Shown one piece after another: positions 44,301-52,055 of a DNA stretch of 64,000 nt. The stretch covers positions 269,758-333,757 of the forward strand of contig CAYLPJ010000001.1 of assembly GCA_964385465.1 (NCBI GenBank). The letters run 5' to 3'. The notes under the pieces were generated by a model. The model did not search any database. It was given only the letters and a program-made list of their open reading frames with translations, and had not been told where the DNA came from. The position numbers and the translations under genes are program-made. Within the stretch, counting starts at the first letter, position 1. Each line of letters begins with the position of its first letter. The stretch comes from CAYLPJ01 sp964385465. Lineage in GTDB: Bacteria; Planctomycetota; Phycisphaerae; SM23-33.

Positions 44301-45635
44301 GCTGACGCGGTCGGCCAGCCCTTCGGTCCGGAAGCCGACGAGGGACTCCAGGTAGTTCGCCGGCCCCTGCCACCCGCGGGGCGGGAACTCCTCCCTGGCG
44401 GCGGTGCGGATGTCGGCCAGCGCCGGCCAGGCGTCGGGCGACGAGAGCCGCTTGCGGAGCTTGTCGATAACCTCCAGCCCCTCGGCCGTCTGGCGGACAC
44501 CCTCGTCGCCGCGGGCCTTGGCGGTGGGTTCGTCGCCGAGTTCGTAGACGCTGCCCCAGGCCTTGCCCGCAATGCGCCGGGGATTGGCTTTGGCGACGAC
44601 CTCGTCCAGCAGCGGCAGGACCTTGGCCGACAGGTACGGGCTCTTCCGCCAGGTTCGCAGCTTCCCCTCGTCGCGGAGCGAGAGCAAGGGCTCGACCCAG
44701 TCGCCGAACTCGATGCACAGGCGTTTCCAGGCGGCCGCGTCGAAGTTGCCTCCCCCCGCGTCGCCGTTGCCGTTGCCCATCCAGCCTTCCTTGATGGTCA
44801 GTCCCACCAGGGCGCCGGTGGTCAGGAGGATCAGCAGCACGGTGGGCACGAGGACCTTGGGCGAGAGGCGGACGGGCTTCTCGCGCAGCTCGCGGACGTC
44901 GTCTGCGAGGTCCTCGAACGTCAGCAGGCCCGGGGCGAGGTTGGGGTTCAGCAGGCGGTTGCACAGGGTCCGCCACGCCTCGCCGTTCTTGCCCAGGCGC
45001 TTCCACTCGGGCGTGTCGGGCGCGGGCCAGCCGCCCATCGCCCGCCCGGCACGGTGTAGCACGAGCTGGTAGATGATCTCCCCCAGCGCGTGGAAGTCCG
45101 GCACGTCGCCCTGCTTGGCGTCCAGTTGCGAATCCCCCGCCGGGTCGGTCAGGAGGACCGTCGCCTGCATCAGGTCGCTCTTGCCGGTCAACAGCACGTT
45201 GGACGGCCTGAGGTTGCCGTGAGGGCGCCCGCAGAGGCGTTTGAACTCGGCGAGGCCTTCGACGACCTGGCTGACGATGTGGTACAGCCCGGCCCCGGTG
45301 ATCTTGACGCGTCCGCTGATGAGCTGCTGGACGCTGCGGCGGTGGTAGGCGGCCACGTAGTACGCCGCCCCGGACTCGCTGCCGACGTCGAGGATGTCGA
45401 CCCAGTGTTCGGCCCCGGCGTCGCGGGCCTTCTTGTGGGCGCGCGCGCCCTCCAGGAAGGGCTCCAACTGCTCGGCGAGGCGAGCGTCGTCCCCACCATC
45501 GTCCCCGAGAGGCTGGTAGTATTTGACCAGGAACCGTTCGGGGCCGGCCTCGCCGGCCTTGCGGGCCGTCCACGAGGAGGCCAACCCGCTGCGGTACAGC
45601 TCCCGAACGGTTTCGTAGCCTCCGAACACCGCCAT
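41319..45635 (-). CDS. Pseudokinase head / TM / helical stalk / FGE-like tail (1438 aa)
   Basis: Residues 1-255 have a Ser/Thr kinase fold. The VAIK-like lysine is K38 (FLVKYY). The catalytic loop is HGNLRPSN starting at H139, so the catalytic Asp of HRD is Asn141. DFG is DPA (D164), and the glycine loop is not recognisable. It is therefore probably a pseudokinase related to T6SS kinase PpkA. A membrane helix lies at ~257-280 (VLVPTVLLILLTTGALVGL). About 800 helical residues follow. The last ~350 form an FGE-like domain (VCTTEVSVGLFIDVL, ARLLNCRLPTPAEWQAAY, VGNVAEYVYPD ~1330, GGSAL, GFSDVGLRLAF) that lacks the C-terminal catalytic cysteines. The tail is a clear paralogue of that in the 28970-33496 protein. 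It lies between a tssJ-like lipoprotein and a terminator. Confidence 0.8.
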   Translation of the reverse strand: MAVFGGYETVRELYRSGLASSWTARKAGEAGPERFLVKYYQPLGDDGGDDARLAEQLEPFLEGARAHKKARDAGAEHWVDILDVGSESGAAYYVAAYHRRSVQQLISGRVKITGAGLYHIVSQVVEGLAEFKRLCGRPHGNLRPSNVLLTGKSDLMQATVLLTDPAGDSQLDAKQGDVPDFHALGEIIYQLVLHRAGRAMGGWPAPDTPEWKRLGKNGEAWRTLCNRLLNPNLAPGLLTFEDLADDVRELREKPVRLSPKVLVPTVLLILLTTGALVGLTIKEGWMGNGNGDAGGGNFDAAAWKRLCIEFGDWVEPLLSLRDEGKLRTWRKSPYLSAKVLPLLDEVVAKANPRRIAGKAWGSVYELGDEPTAKARGDEGVRQTAEGLEVIDKLRKRLSSPDAWPALADIRTAAREEFPPRGWQGPANYLESLVGFRTEGLADRVSAVLAAREPLADIRKHWQEVTRLRKAAEAWTVDGNQPLAKLETYVLAGTRIPAERDDAKSLANLEAALAELLAEGSLLRRLAAFATSPRVERLDGGLVAARPPFEPGPGGKLTEDVLRRGLVMLEGGDYDVKADPRTPEWRATVKDALANRRQDLTTLGEGVTKLLAAEKLSQEHRSQLQAAKAEAQRLAERLEKARETFETVAGYQGYTYKNRQAIDQGMRELNETLGQLVQKAGSANVQVAAIRKKHTRLQAASLAEYQQALRGREKISATGLTALDAAWVTQRDKLLAEEKTLDALADKVDRVETFLRGIEADFKPGLGVKVAPRPWSRELLTRDVEAQRKSLVQSALAYVHWDKVLAGQPDPEFEGPEKKLVETYAQWRMDLAKLVSGLYRVEDLLARGYLLSEELPGGDETLAALLTEQRANPVYKAPAIQKAAADLLKRVAELEKAAASTDPAALVAVVRGAKAGQFAAARQAYARLGELGRPWPNSPEELRQDVELRKHLSTVYGLVDDEQRKRSLVRELAASGPPRWETYLVSRGDAAAIEAALARRKDFGVTDGIVQTLGPLARYRLAMAELRAKVAPSAGELEDPAVQTLVGKLQADLKALPASFLQKPQVAELMTRLEAVRNATGQGVDLGKAGPAAAGWQKASEGSGRVTYSWPGHDQKLTFARVAPSSGKPGYVCTTEVSVGLFIDVLLATQKWPQIRKLLLSEDTEPMGPRTWVATDGRLALSPKWIPIEDPVLAGRMYAPAIKNDIGKPAPTHPVQRVSLPAAVFFARLLNCRLPTPAEWQAAYQADKAAASAKPYNLRDRSWQAQRDHDIALERGGELLDPERYYPDAGIFWPGGQRGKITKEAVVPAGAGNDGHLWFARIQYDDARVFQHIVGNVAEYVYPDADALTALDSPTAEQAREFVSSRGSAARVLGGSALSPPSVPVDQPKPLPPTPEARDGFSDVGLRLAFMAGRERLQSTVVRLLDGLAGQGYLEPASP

Positions 45636-45661
45636 CTACCGTCCCATCCTCTCGCCGGCGG

Positions 45662-46201
45662 CTACCTCCGGCACTCGGGTTTGGGCTGGCGCAGCGGGGT
45701 CAGCCCGCCGGAGCCGACCACCACGGGGATCTCGTTGTTGCCGAACCAGCCCTCCCAGCAGTCGGGCTTCAGCGGCAGGATGATCCGCCGCGGGTCCGCG
45801 TCGCCGGGCTGGTCGGCCTGGATCCAGGGCATGTAGGCCAGGATGAACAGCCGCGTCGCCTGCCTCTCGTCCTTCCAGACCTTCCAGATCGGGTTGTCGT
45901 CCTGGAGGACCTGCGTGCTGGGATAGCCCTCCCCGAACGTCATGACCACCTTCTTGGCGCTGCGGCGCATGGCGTTGTCCGGCTCCCAGTACTCGTTCAT
46001 CGAGACCTGCTGCCACCGGCGGAACTCCACGTCGTTGACGCCGACAATGTCCACCTGAATGGACTGCACGGCGCCGATCTTGTCCCGCAGGCCCGCGTCG
46101 GCGGAATCCAGTGTGACTTCCACCCGCGGGTCCTTGCATCCGCAGGCAACCGCCGACAGGCACACGCCCGCCGCAACCCACGCAAGCCGCTTCCATGTCA
46201 T
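45662..46201 (-). CDS. T6SS TssJ-like outer-membrane lipoprotein
   Basis: 179 residues with AAGGAG before the ATG. The signal peptide LAWVAAGVCLSAVACGC ends in a lipobox-like AVAC (or ACGC). A beta-rich ~155-residue domain follows (VEVTLDSADAG, IQVDIVGVNDVEFRRW, ATRLFILAYMPWIQ). Position next to T6SS membrane-complex genes, size and lipidation all match TssJ. Direct sequence similarity to the classic family is weak by eye. It is spaced 72 bases from the 658-residue gene upstream and 26 bases from the pseudokinase gene. Confidence 0.6.
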   Translation of the reverse strand: MTWKRLAWVAAGVCLSAVACGCKDPRVEVTLDSADAGLRDKIGAVQSIQVDIVGVNDVEFRRWQQVSMNEYWEPDNAMRRSAKKVVMTFGEGYPSTQVLQDDNPIWKVWKDERQATRLFILAYMPWIQADQPGDADPRRIILPLKPDCWEGWFGNNEIPVVVGSGGLTPLRQPKPECRR

Positions 46202-46273
46202 CTTCGTGCTCCTTCGGTTCCGTCGCTTCGGCTATCGCATTCGTTGTCGCGCCGCCGGGCGAACCCCGGCGAC

Positions 46274-48250
46274 TCACCCACCCAGGCCCACCAACTGCTG
46301 GCGGACCACCGCGTGGACCTCCCGGTTGAACCGCCAGTCGATGACGACCAGGCTCCGCGTGCGGAGGACCAGCTCGTCGAACGCCTCGGCCGCGGGATCG
46401 AACACCTTGTGGATGCCCCCCGGCGGGGCGTCGCCGTAGTCCTTGGCGATGCTGTCGGGGCCGATGCCCGGCAGCAGGCGGATGATCGCGCCCAGCGTGT
46501 CGAACCAGACCTCCGCGGGGATCAGGTCGAAGGCCTCCGTCGGGGCGATCTCCTCGTGGCACAGCCGGTGAGGGCCCAGAGAGGCCGCCCAGCGCTCGTC
46601 GTCCTCGAACAGCGTGCGGATCCGCAGCCCCAGCCCGACGGATTCGTCGTACTGCGCGGCGACCTGACGCGCCAGGCTCAGCACCTCGTCCACCGCGACC
46701 GGCAGCGTCGTCTGGGCGTTGACCAGCAGCGCTCGCGTCGCCAGCACTGCCAGGGCGTACAGGTCGCACGGCGTGCTCAGCAAGGGAACGATCTCGAACG
46801 GCGTGTCGTTGACCGGCACGCCCTCGGCCGACCGAAGCGCCGAGACCGCCTCCTCGCCGAGCCGCTGGCCGACCGTGCGGAATCGCCACTCGCCCGCCGC
46901 CAGCGCCGTCGCCTGCTCCAACTGCCCGTACAGGTCCACGCGCCCGCTGGTGAGGTTCAGCCGCAGCCAGATCAAGTCGTACCGCGCCGCCTCGAACCGC
47001 TCCTGCGTGGCGAACGTGCCCTCGATGATCGTCTCGCCGCCCGCCTCGGGGAGAACCTGGCGGATGCGGACCGTGCCCCGCCCCGACGCGGCCTGGCTGG
47101 CCGACTCCGGCCGGTAGACCGACGCGCCCTCCCCCGTGCCGCGCAGGAAATACTGGGCGTCGCTCGTCCGCAACGGCAGGGTGACCGCATCGCCGGGATC
47201 GGCCTGCACCGCCCGGGCCGTCCACAGGAACGGCAGGCCCGAGCCCGGCGAGGCCAGGCGGACCTGGTAGCTGTCGGCCGAGAGGTTCAGCAGGGGCCGC
47301 TGCGTCTGCCCCACGACGCGGCGGGCCGCGCGGGCGGCGTCGGCCAGGAGGCGCAGCCTGATGTGGAATGTCTCCACCAGCCGCCCCCATCGGCCGTGGC
47401 GGCCGAGGAAGAGCCAGCCGCCCTCGGGGAAGCTGGTCTCGGTGTTCTTCAGCGCCTGGGTGACCGGTCCGAGATCGATGAGGCTTCGCCCGTGCAGCAC
47501 GCCGTCCCAACTGGCGCCGGAGAGCAGCTCGATGAACTTCTCGAGGCGCAGGGGGGCGTGGCGGCGGACGAGCATCAGCCCGCCGGCGGCGTTGACATTC
47601 AGCAGCCCGCGCCGCCCGCCGGTGATTTCGTTGGGCGACAGCACACCCTCGTTGCGCGGGGCGTCGGGGGTCACGGGAATGAACGGCGACTCGCCGCCCA
47701 GCGGAGGCAGGTACAGGTAGCGGTGCAGGCTCGCGGAGTAGGTCGGCAGGCCCTTGCCGGCCAGCAGGGCGTCGTCCTCGCAGAGCACCCACCGCTCGCT
47801 GGACTGCGGATCCACCGGGTGCAGGGGCTCCATGGACGAGAGGTCCACGTAGGTCGGCAGGGGGTGCTTGCTCTCGAAGCCGGTGCGGATGGCGGCCGTC
47901 GGGTCGGCCTGCGAAAGGGCCTGGAACGTCTTGCGCCACCGCTCGTCGAGGACCTGGTTGCTGAGGGCCTCGCGGCAGGCGGCGGTGGTCTGGGCGAGGC
48001 CCTCGAGGTCCTGGATCCACAGCTCGACCCATTCCTGAACGACCCCGCCGGCGTCAAGCAGGCAGCCCAGAAGGACGCGCCCGTCGATCAGGTCGCGGAG
48101 GACCACCAGGTGCCCGGCGACCGGGTCCGGCTCGTGGCGGACCAGCACGCAGACACGCAGGGCGGCGCCGGCCTGGTCCTCGCTGACGGGAACGGCCGCA
48201 TACCCTGTCGGGATTTCCGCCAGGACATCGGAGACGTCGGAACCGGACAT
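46274..48250 (-). CDS. T6SS-locus protein of unknown function (658 aa)
   Basis: The ATG has AAAGGTGG upstream and its own promoter ~200 bases away. No signal peptide or membrane helix is visible, so it is probably cytoplasmic. The composition is that of a folded multi-domain protein. Recognisable only as repeated hydrophobic blocks: LRVCVLVRHEPDPVAGHLVVLRDL (40-60), GGWLFLGRHGRWGRLVETFHI (~295), FEAARYDLIWLRLNLTSGRVDLYG (~420), and a helical C-terminus ending in EVHAVVRQQLVGLGG. It separates the effector module from the membrane-complex half of the locus. I do not recognise the family. A structural or baseplate-associated role is only a guess from position. Confidence 0.7.
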   Translation of the reverse strand: MSGSDVSDVLAEIPTGYAAVPVSEDQAGAALRVCVLVRHEPDPVAGHLVVLRDLIDGRVLLGCLLDAGGVVQEWVELWIQDLEGLAQTTAACREALSNQVLDERWRKTFQALSQADPTAAIRTGFESKHPLPTYVDLSSMEPLHPVDPQSSERWVLCEDDALLAGKGLPTYSASLHRYLYLPPLGGESPFIPVTPDAPRNEGVLSPNEITGGRRGLLNVNAAGGLMLVRRHAPLRLEKFIELLSGASWDGVLHGRSLIDLGPVTQALKNTETSFPEGGWLFLGRHGRWGRLVETFHIRLRLLADAARAARRVVGQTQRPLLNLSADSYQVRLASPGSGLPFLWTARAVQADPGDAVTLPLRTSDAQYFLRGTGEGASVYRPESASQAASGRGTVRIRQVLPEAGGETIIEGTFATQERFEAARYDLIWLRLNLTSGRVDLYGQLEQATALAAGEWRFRTVGQRLGEEAVSALRSAEGVPVNDTPFEIVPLLSTPCDLYALAVLATRALLVNAQTTLPVAVDEVLSLARQVAAQYDESVGLGLRIRTLFEDDERWAASLGPHRLCHEEIAPTEAFDLIPAEVWFDTLGAIIRLLPGIGPDSIAKDYGDAPPGGIHKVFDPAAEAFDELVLRTRSLVVIDWRFNREVHAVVRQQLVGLGG

Positions 48251-48451
48251 TCTAGAACCACCTTTGCCGGACGGCGGAGACCCCTGCGGCCCGTGGTCCG
48301 GCGGGACAGGGCAAGCGAAGCGGGCCGAGGGAAGCCGAAACCACCAGTCTGGACGAAGTCCTCAGCGCGAGCGTGTCGCACGGGCGGCCGGGGCGGGCAG
48401 TGCAGACGCCCAAGCCGGCCGAACCGCCGTCACGGCCCGCTCTCTGGTGGT

Positions 48452-48479
48452 AGTCTAGCCGTTCGGCCCGCACTGTCAA
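48452..48479 (-). promoter_or_regulatory. Consensus-like promoter inside the T6SS locus
   Basis: On the - strand TTGACA (48479-48474), a 16-base spacer, and TAGACT (48457-48452). This is the best sigma70-type promoter in the window. It lies in the 270-base gap between PAAR and the 658-residue gene. The predicted start near 48445 leaves a ~195-base leader. It would drive the 658-aa, tssJ-like and pseudokinase genes separately from the effector module. Confidence 0.55.
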
Positions 48480-48520
48480 AGCTTTTTGGCCGGGTGTGAA
48501 CGATGCCGGCCGGGGCCGGA

Positions 48521-48811
48521 TCAGCCCCCGATGATGACGGTCGGATAGCCTTGGACGATCGTGCCTCCATGAGCCGTGGTATCCCCCATGCGCGCGGCGG
48601 GCATGTTGCCGATGAGCACGGTCGCCGACCCTTTGGCGATGGTGTCCGGGACGCAGCAGCAGATGGCGGTATCGCTGACGCGTGCGGCCGGCATGCCGCC
48701 GATGATGACGGTCGGCTCTCCGGTGACGATGGGCCCGCCGACGTGCGGGCAGGGCCCGGGGGCGACCATGGGACAGACATGCATATGGCTGATTGTCGAT
48801 GCCGGTGGCAT
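48521..48811 (-). CDS. PAAR-domain spike-tip protein
   Basis: 96 residues. The ATG has AGGAG upstream. Typical PAAR layout: HMHVCPMVAPGPCPHVGGPI at the start, then the repeat GxPTVxIGGMPAARVSDTA, with a second AxGSATVLIGNMPAARMGDTTAHGG. His12, Cys14 and the later Cys/His residues form the zinc tip. A CCC run near residue 51 is unusual. It is a stand-alone PAAR without a C-terminal toxin. It caps VgrG and probably helps load the effectors encoded just upstream. Confidence 0.9.
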   Translation of the reverse strand: MPPASTISHMHVCPMVAPGPCPHVGGPIVTGEPTVIIGGMPAARVSDTAICCCVPDTIAKGSATVLIGNMPAARMGDTTAHGGTIVQGYPTVIIGG

Positions 48812-48846
48812 GGTGGGCTCCTGGATGGACGGCAGCGGGAAGCGCG

Positions 48847-49878
48847 TCAGACGGTGAAGGTCGCCGGGCCGTTGATTTCGGTATCGCAGATCACGTACGC
48901 GGCGTACTCGCCGGCCGCCAGGTGAGCGTCCTCCCCCGCCAGGGCATTGATGGCGAAGGACCCGTGGAGCATCTCGCCCGGCCGAGGCCTGGCCTGGCCG
49001 TAGACGGGGACGCCCAAGTCGAATCGCAACGGATCGGGCAGATCGAGTGCGAAGATCAGCAGCGTCACCGGGACGATGGCGACGACGGGCAGCTTCCGCT
49101 CGCCCAGGCCCATGTGCACGGTATCGGAATCGTCGACGTGCCACTCCCGGGCCGGCACGGCGAACGCCCCGTACACCGGCAGGCGGTCGGAGGTCACCAG
49201 CTTGGAGGGGATGCTCACGGCCGCGCCGGGCTCACCGCAGGAGGGCGTCGTCGCGCCGGACTCGTAGCTGGGCAGCGGCGTCCGAGCCTTCTTCAACAGC
49301 CCGCCGGCCTCGCCGCCCTCGCTGCTGGGCTCGGGGTCGATTTCCACCGGTTCGCCCTCGGGCGCGGCGTCCTCGCCGGTCAGTTCGACGGCTGCGACGT
49401 TGGAAAGCCAGTCGAAGTGGACGCACGCCGCCCGCAGCGAGCCCGGGCGCCACGGCAGGGCGAGGCGATCCATGATCTCGTCCTCGAGCCTGCGGACGCC
49501 GGCGAGGCGAGCGTAGGGCGGCTCCTCGTCGGGTTCGGGAGGCATGCGGCTGACGATCTCCTCCGGCGGGCGTTTGACGCGCGGCGGGGAGGCGTCGGCA
49601 ACGTGGATCTTTGCCGTCTCCGGCTCCCAGACGATCACCGAGAGGTTCTTGGGCTCGTGGACCTCCCACTGCCTGCGCGTGGTCTTTCCCACCGCCACCA
49701 CGATCGGCAGCTTGCCGGGCTTGTCGACGTTGACCGATTCCGGCGCGCTGACCGCCACGCCCTCGAAGCCGGCGTCCAGCAGCCGGAACTCGCGGCTGTC
49801 CAGGTCGGGCTGGTCGGCGAAGAACTCGTCCGTTCGCAGCTTGAGAACCGACGCGGCGACTTCGTTGCTCGTGCTCAT
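48847..49878 (-). CDS. T6SS effector-module protein of unknown function (343 aa)
   Basis: The start ATG at 49878 is backed by GAGGACAGG; an in-frame GTG 15 bases upstream is also possible. No signal peptide or membrane helix. The N-terminal ~150 residues are mixed alpha/beta, a Pro/Glu-rich linker sits in the middle (EPVEIDPEPSSEGGEAGG), and the C-terminal ~130 residues are beta-rich (YGAFAVPAREWHVDD, PVVAIVPVTLLIFALDLPDP, GEYAAYVICDTEINGPATF). It lies between the metallopeptidase and PAAR genes. It could be an immunity protein, a second effector or an adaptor. Nothing in the sequence decides between these. Confidence 0.65.
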   Translation of the reverse strand: MSTSNEVAASVLKLRTDEFFADQPDLDSREFRLLDAGFEGVAVSAPESVNVDKPGKLPIVVAVGKTTRRQWEVHEPKNLSVIVWEPETAKIHVADASPPRVKRPPEEIVSRMPPEPDEEPPYARLAGVRRLEDEIMDRLALPWRPGSLRAACVHFDWLSNVAAVELTGEDAAPEGEPVEIDPEPSSEGGEAGGLLKKARTPLPSYESGATTPSCGEPGAAVSIPSKLVTSDRLPVYGAFAVPAREWHVDDSDTVHMGLGERKLPVVAIVPVTLLIFALDLPDPLRFDLGVPVYGQARPRPGEMLHGSFAINALAGEDAHLAAGEYAAYVICDTEINGPATFTV

Positions 49879-49926
49879 AGTGCCTGTCCTCACGCCCGGC
49901 CACTGGGGCCCGGCGGCGTTCTTTCG

Positions 49927-51666
49927 TCAGCGGCGGGGCTTCTTCATGCCGCTTTCGCTCATGTCCTGGAGACGCACGTAGGGCCTGCACAGCTTGCAGT
50001 ACATGCGGTTCTTCTTGTCCGACCGCGTCGCCATCGTGCAGACGCCGTACTGGTACAGCGTACCCCACTTCTTGGCCTTGTAGGAGCAGTGGGCGCCGGC
50101 GTCCAGGTAGACCTTCAGCTTCTTCTTTTCCTCGGCGTTGAAGCTCTTGGGCAGGCTGGCCGCGTTGCCCGTATAGTACGGCGCCTGCCAGAACATGTGG
50201 CCGATCTCGTGGGCGGCGGTCGAGTTGACCAGCCCCGTGTCGCGGTTGGCGGCGACGGTGATCTCGTAGCCGTCGCTGTCGCCGAGGTAGACCCCCGCGG
50301 TGGCGATCTTGAACTGGACCTGGATGCCCCCGCCGGAGGACTTCTTCGCCACCTCGGCGGGGATCTTGATGACCAGCTCGTTGAACCGCCCGCTGCGCTT
50401 CTTGGGGATCTCGATGAAATCATCGGTCATGTTGCCGCTCTGACCGTTCCTGTTGCCGCTCTTGTCCAGCCCGTACCACGTGGCGCTGCTCAGCAGGTTG
50501 CCCTTCAGCGCCGGCTTGACCGCCGCGCCGGAGGCGGTGGTTTTCGCCGTCGTCTTGTTGTGTGGAACCACCTTCGAGATCGCGTTGGAGTAGCTGCCCG
50601 GGTCCCACTGGCAGTCGCAGAGCATCAGGTGCGCCTTGACCGGCTCGGTGGGCTCGGCGACCAGGAACTGGCGGATCACCTTTTCGTTGTGCCGGCCGAC
50701 GATCGTCCGCGGCGTGGCCGCCTCGCTGCCCGCGATGCACTGGTACTCCGGATAGACCGTGTGGTCCGCCGTGTTGGCCTGTTTCTTGTTCAGCTCGGCC
50801 TTGGACCAGGTGACGTCGGCCTTGGCGGCCTTGAGCATCTCGGCGCAGCATTGCGTGTACGCCTCGACGGACTTGCTCAGGTCGTGCTGCGTCTGCCCCG
50901 TGAAGCGGCTGGTCTGGTACCAGAACTTGCGCCACACGATGTAGTTGCCGAGGTGCAGCTTCTTGCCGGTCGGCTTGCCCTTGTTCTTCTCGTCGGCCTG
51001 GGCGGTCACCCGGAACTGATCTCCGCCGTACATCGAGGGATAGAACTTCACCACCTGCGTCCAGCCGTCGTCGGTCTCGACCTTGACCGGGACGTCCTCC
51101 TTCTTGCCGCCGGCGCTGCCGAAGCCGTGATCCTCGTCCTTGTGCATCGTCTTGGGGCGGTCATCCTTGCCCTTCTTGGTCAGCTTGCTGGTGAAGTAGA
51201 CGGTCTTGCCCTTCAGCGACCGGGACTTGTCTCCCCGGACCCATTCCACGCGGGCGCGGAACTCGATGTAACGCCCGTAGTCGGGGCGGCGCTTGGCGGG
51301 ATTGGCCGGGCCCGTCGGGACCTTGCCGTCGGTGTCCTTGTCGAGGTTGATGTACTGCTTCCAGGCCTTGCCATCCTTGTCCTTGCGCTCGTAGACCTTC
51401 TTGAACTTCTTGGACGCCTCGCTGCCGGGGTTGACCACCGACCCCTCGTCGCCGCGCGTGACGACCTCGATCAGCTCGACGAGCTTGATCTCCTGCCGCT
51501 TGGCCTCGCACTTGGCGCAGGGCTTCTTGACCTTCTTCTTGCCAAACTTGCCCTTCTTCTTTTTCTGGGCCTCGCGGAACGTGGCCGTCATGTCGGCCTT
51601 CTTGTTCCCGGAGGTCTGCTTGGCGACCTTCTTCTTTTTTCTGCGCTTCTTGAAGATGCCGAACAT
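49927..51666 (-). CDS. Putative zinc-metallopeptidase T6SS effector (579 aa)
   Basis: GAGGAGGT precedes the ATG. The HEIGH motif (AAHEIGHMFW) gives zinc ligands His486 and His490 with Glu487 as catalytic base. GAHCS provides a candidate third ligand, His526, in a GxHC...CTM arrangement seen in some bacterial zincins. The N-terminus is extremely basic: MFGIFKKRRKKKK, with roughly a third of the first ~58 residues lysine, then a CAKC pair. The C-terminus has CKLC followed by a basic tail. There is no signal peptide. It sits between the chaperone/adaptor genes and PAAR in a vgrG module, so delivery by VgrG/PAAR is likely. The substrate is unknown, and the lysine-rich head could bind nucleic acid, anionic lipid or VgrG. 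Confidence 0.75.
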   Translation of the reverse strand: MFGIFKKRRKKKKVAKQTSGNKKADMTATFREAQKKKKGKFGKKKVKKPCAKCEAKRQEIKLVELIEVVTRGDEGSVVNPGSEASKKFKKVYERKDKDGKAWKQYINLDKDTDGKVPTGPANPAKRRPDYGRYIEFRARVEWVRGDKSRSLKGKTVYFTSKLTKKGKDDRPKTMHKDEDHGFGSAGGKKEDVPVKVETDDGWTQVVKFYPSMYGGDQFRVTAQADEKNKGKPTGKKLHLGNYIVWRKFWYQTSRFTGQTQHDLSKSVEAYTQCCAEMLKAAKADVTWSKAELNKKQANTADHTVYPEYQCIAGSEAATPRTIVGRHNEKVIRQFLVAEPTEPVKAHLMLCDCQWDPGSYSNAISKVVPHNKTTAKTTASGAAVKPALKGNLLSSATWYGLDKSGNRNGQSGNMTDDFIEIPKKRSGRFNELVIKIPAEVAKKSSGGGIQVQFKIATAGVYLGDSDGYEITVAANRDTGLVNSTAAHEIGHMFWQAPYYTGNAASLPKSFNAEEKKKLKVYLDAGAHCSYKAKKWGTLYQYGVCTMATRSDKKNRMYCKLCRPYVRLQDMSESGMKKPRR

Positions 51667-51668
51667 GG

Positions 51669-52049
51669 TCAGACCTCCTCGTCGGCTTGGCCTTCCATGG
51701 CCTCGATCCGGGCGTCGGCCTCGTCACAGAGGGCGTCGGACCGGTCTTCGGGATCGATCGATTCGTCGTTGAGGATCGCCGCCGCCCAGGCGCACTCGGG
51801 GTCGGTGTCGAAGTCCGGCCCGAAGACGGCCATCACGTCGATGTACCCGCAGACGTCATCCTCGGCGTCGATACCGTAGGACTCCGCCTTGTCCACGCCG
51901 TGCCGGATCATCTCGCGAAGCTCGTCCTCGCTCATGTCCTCGCACTCCTCGGGAAAACACTCCCGAAGGTGCTCGAGCATCCGGTCCTCGAACTTGCGGA
52001 CCTCGTCGGGCGACATGTCGTCCATCTGCTGCTTGCGGATCACCACCAT
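51669..52049 (-). CDS. Small T6SS-module protein, tandem paralogue A (126 aa)
   Basis: AGGAG before the ATG. It is acidic and helical. It shares the pattern IRKxxxD...(A/G)VxKAxxYGI...(D/F)DxCxYIDxxxxxGxxFDTDxxxxWAxxxLND with the next gene upstream, so the two are duplicates. Small proteins of this type often accompany DUF4123 chaperones and effectors in vgrG clusters. An adaptor or effector-handling role is inferred from position. The stop lies 2 bases before the metallopeptidase ATG, indicating tight co-expression with that effector. Confidence 0.7.
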   Translation of the reverse strand: MVVIRKQQMDDMSPDEVRKFEDRMLEHLRECFPEECEDMSEDELREMIRHGVDKAESYGIDAEDDVCGYIDVMAVFGPDFDTDPECAWAAAILNDESIDPEDRSDALCDEADARIEAMEGQADEEV

Positions 52050-52055
52050 GGCTTG

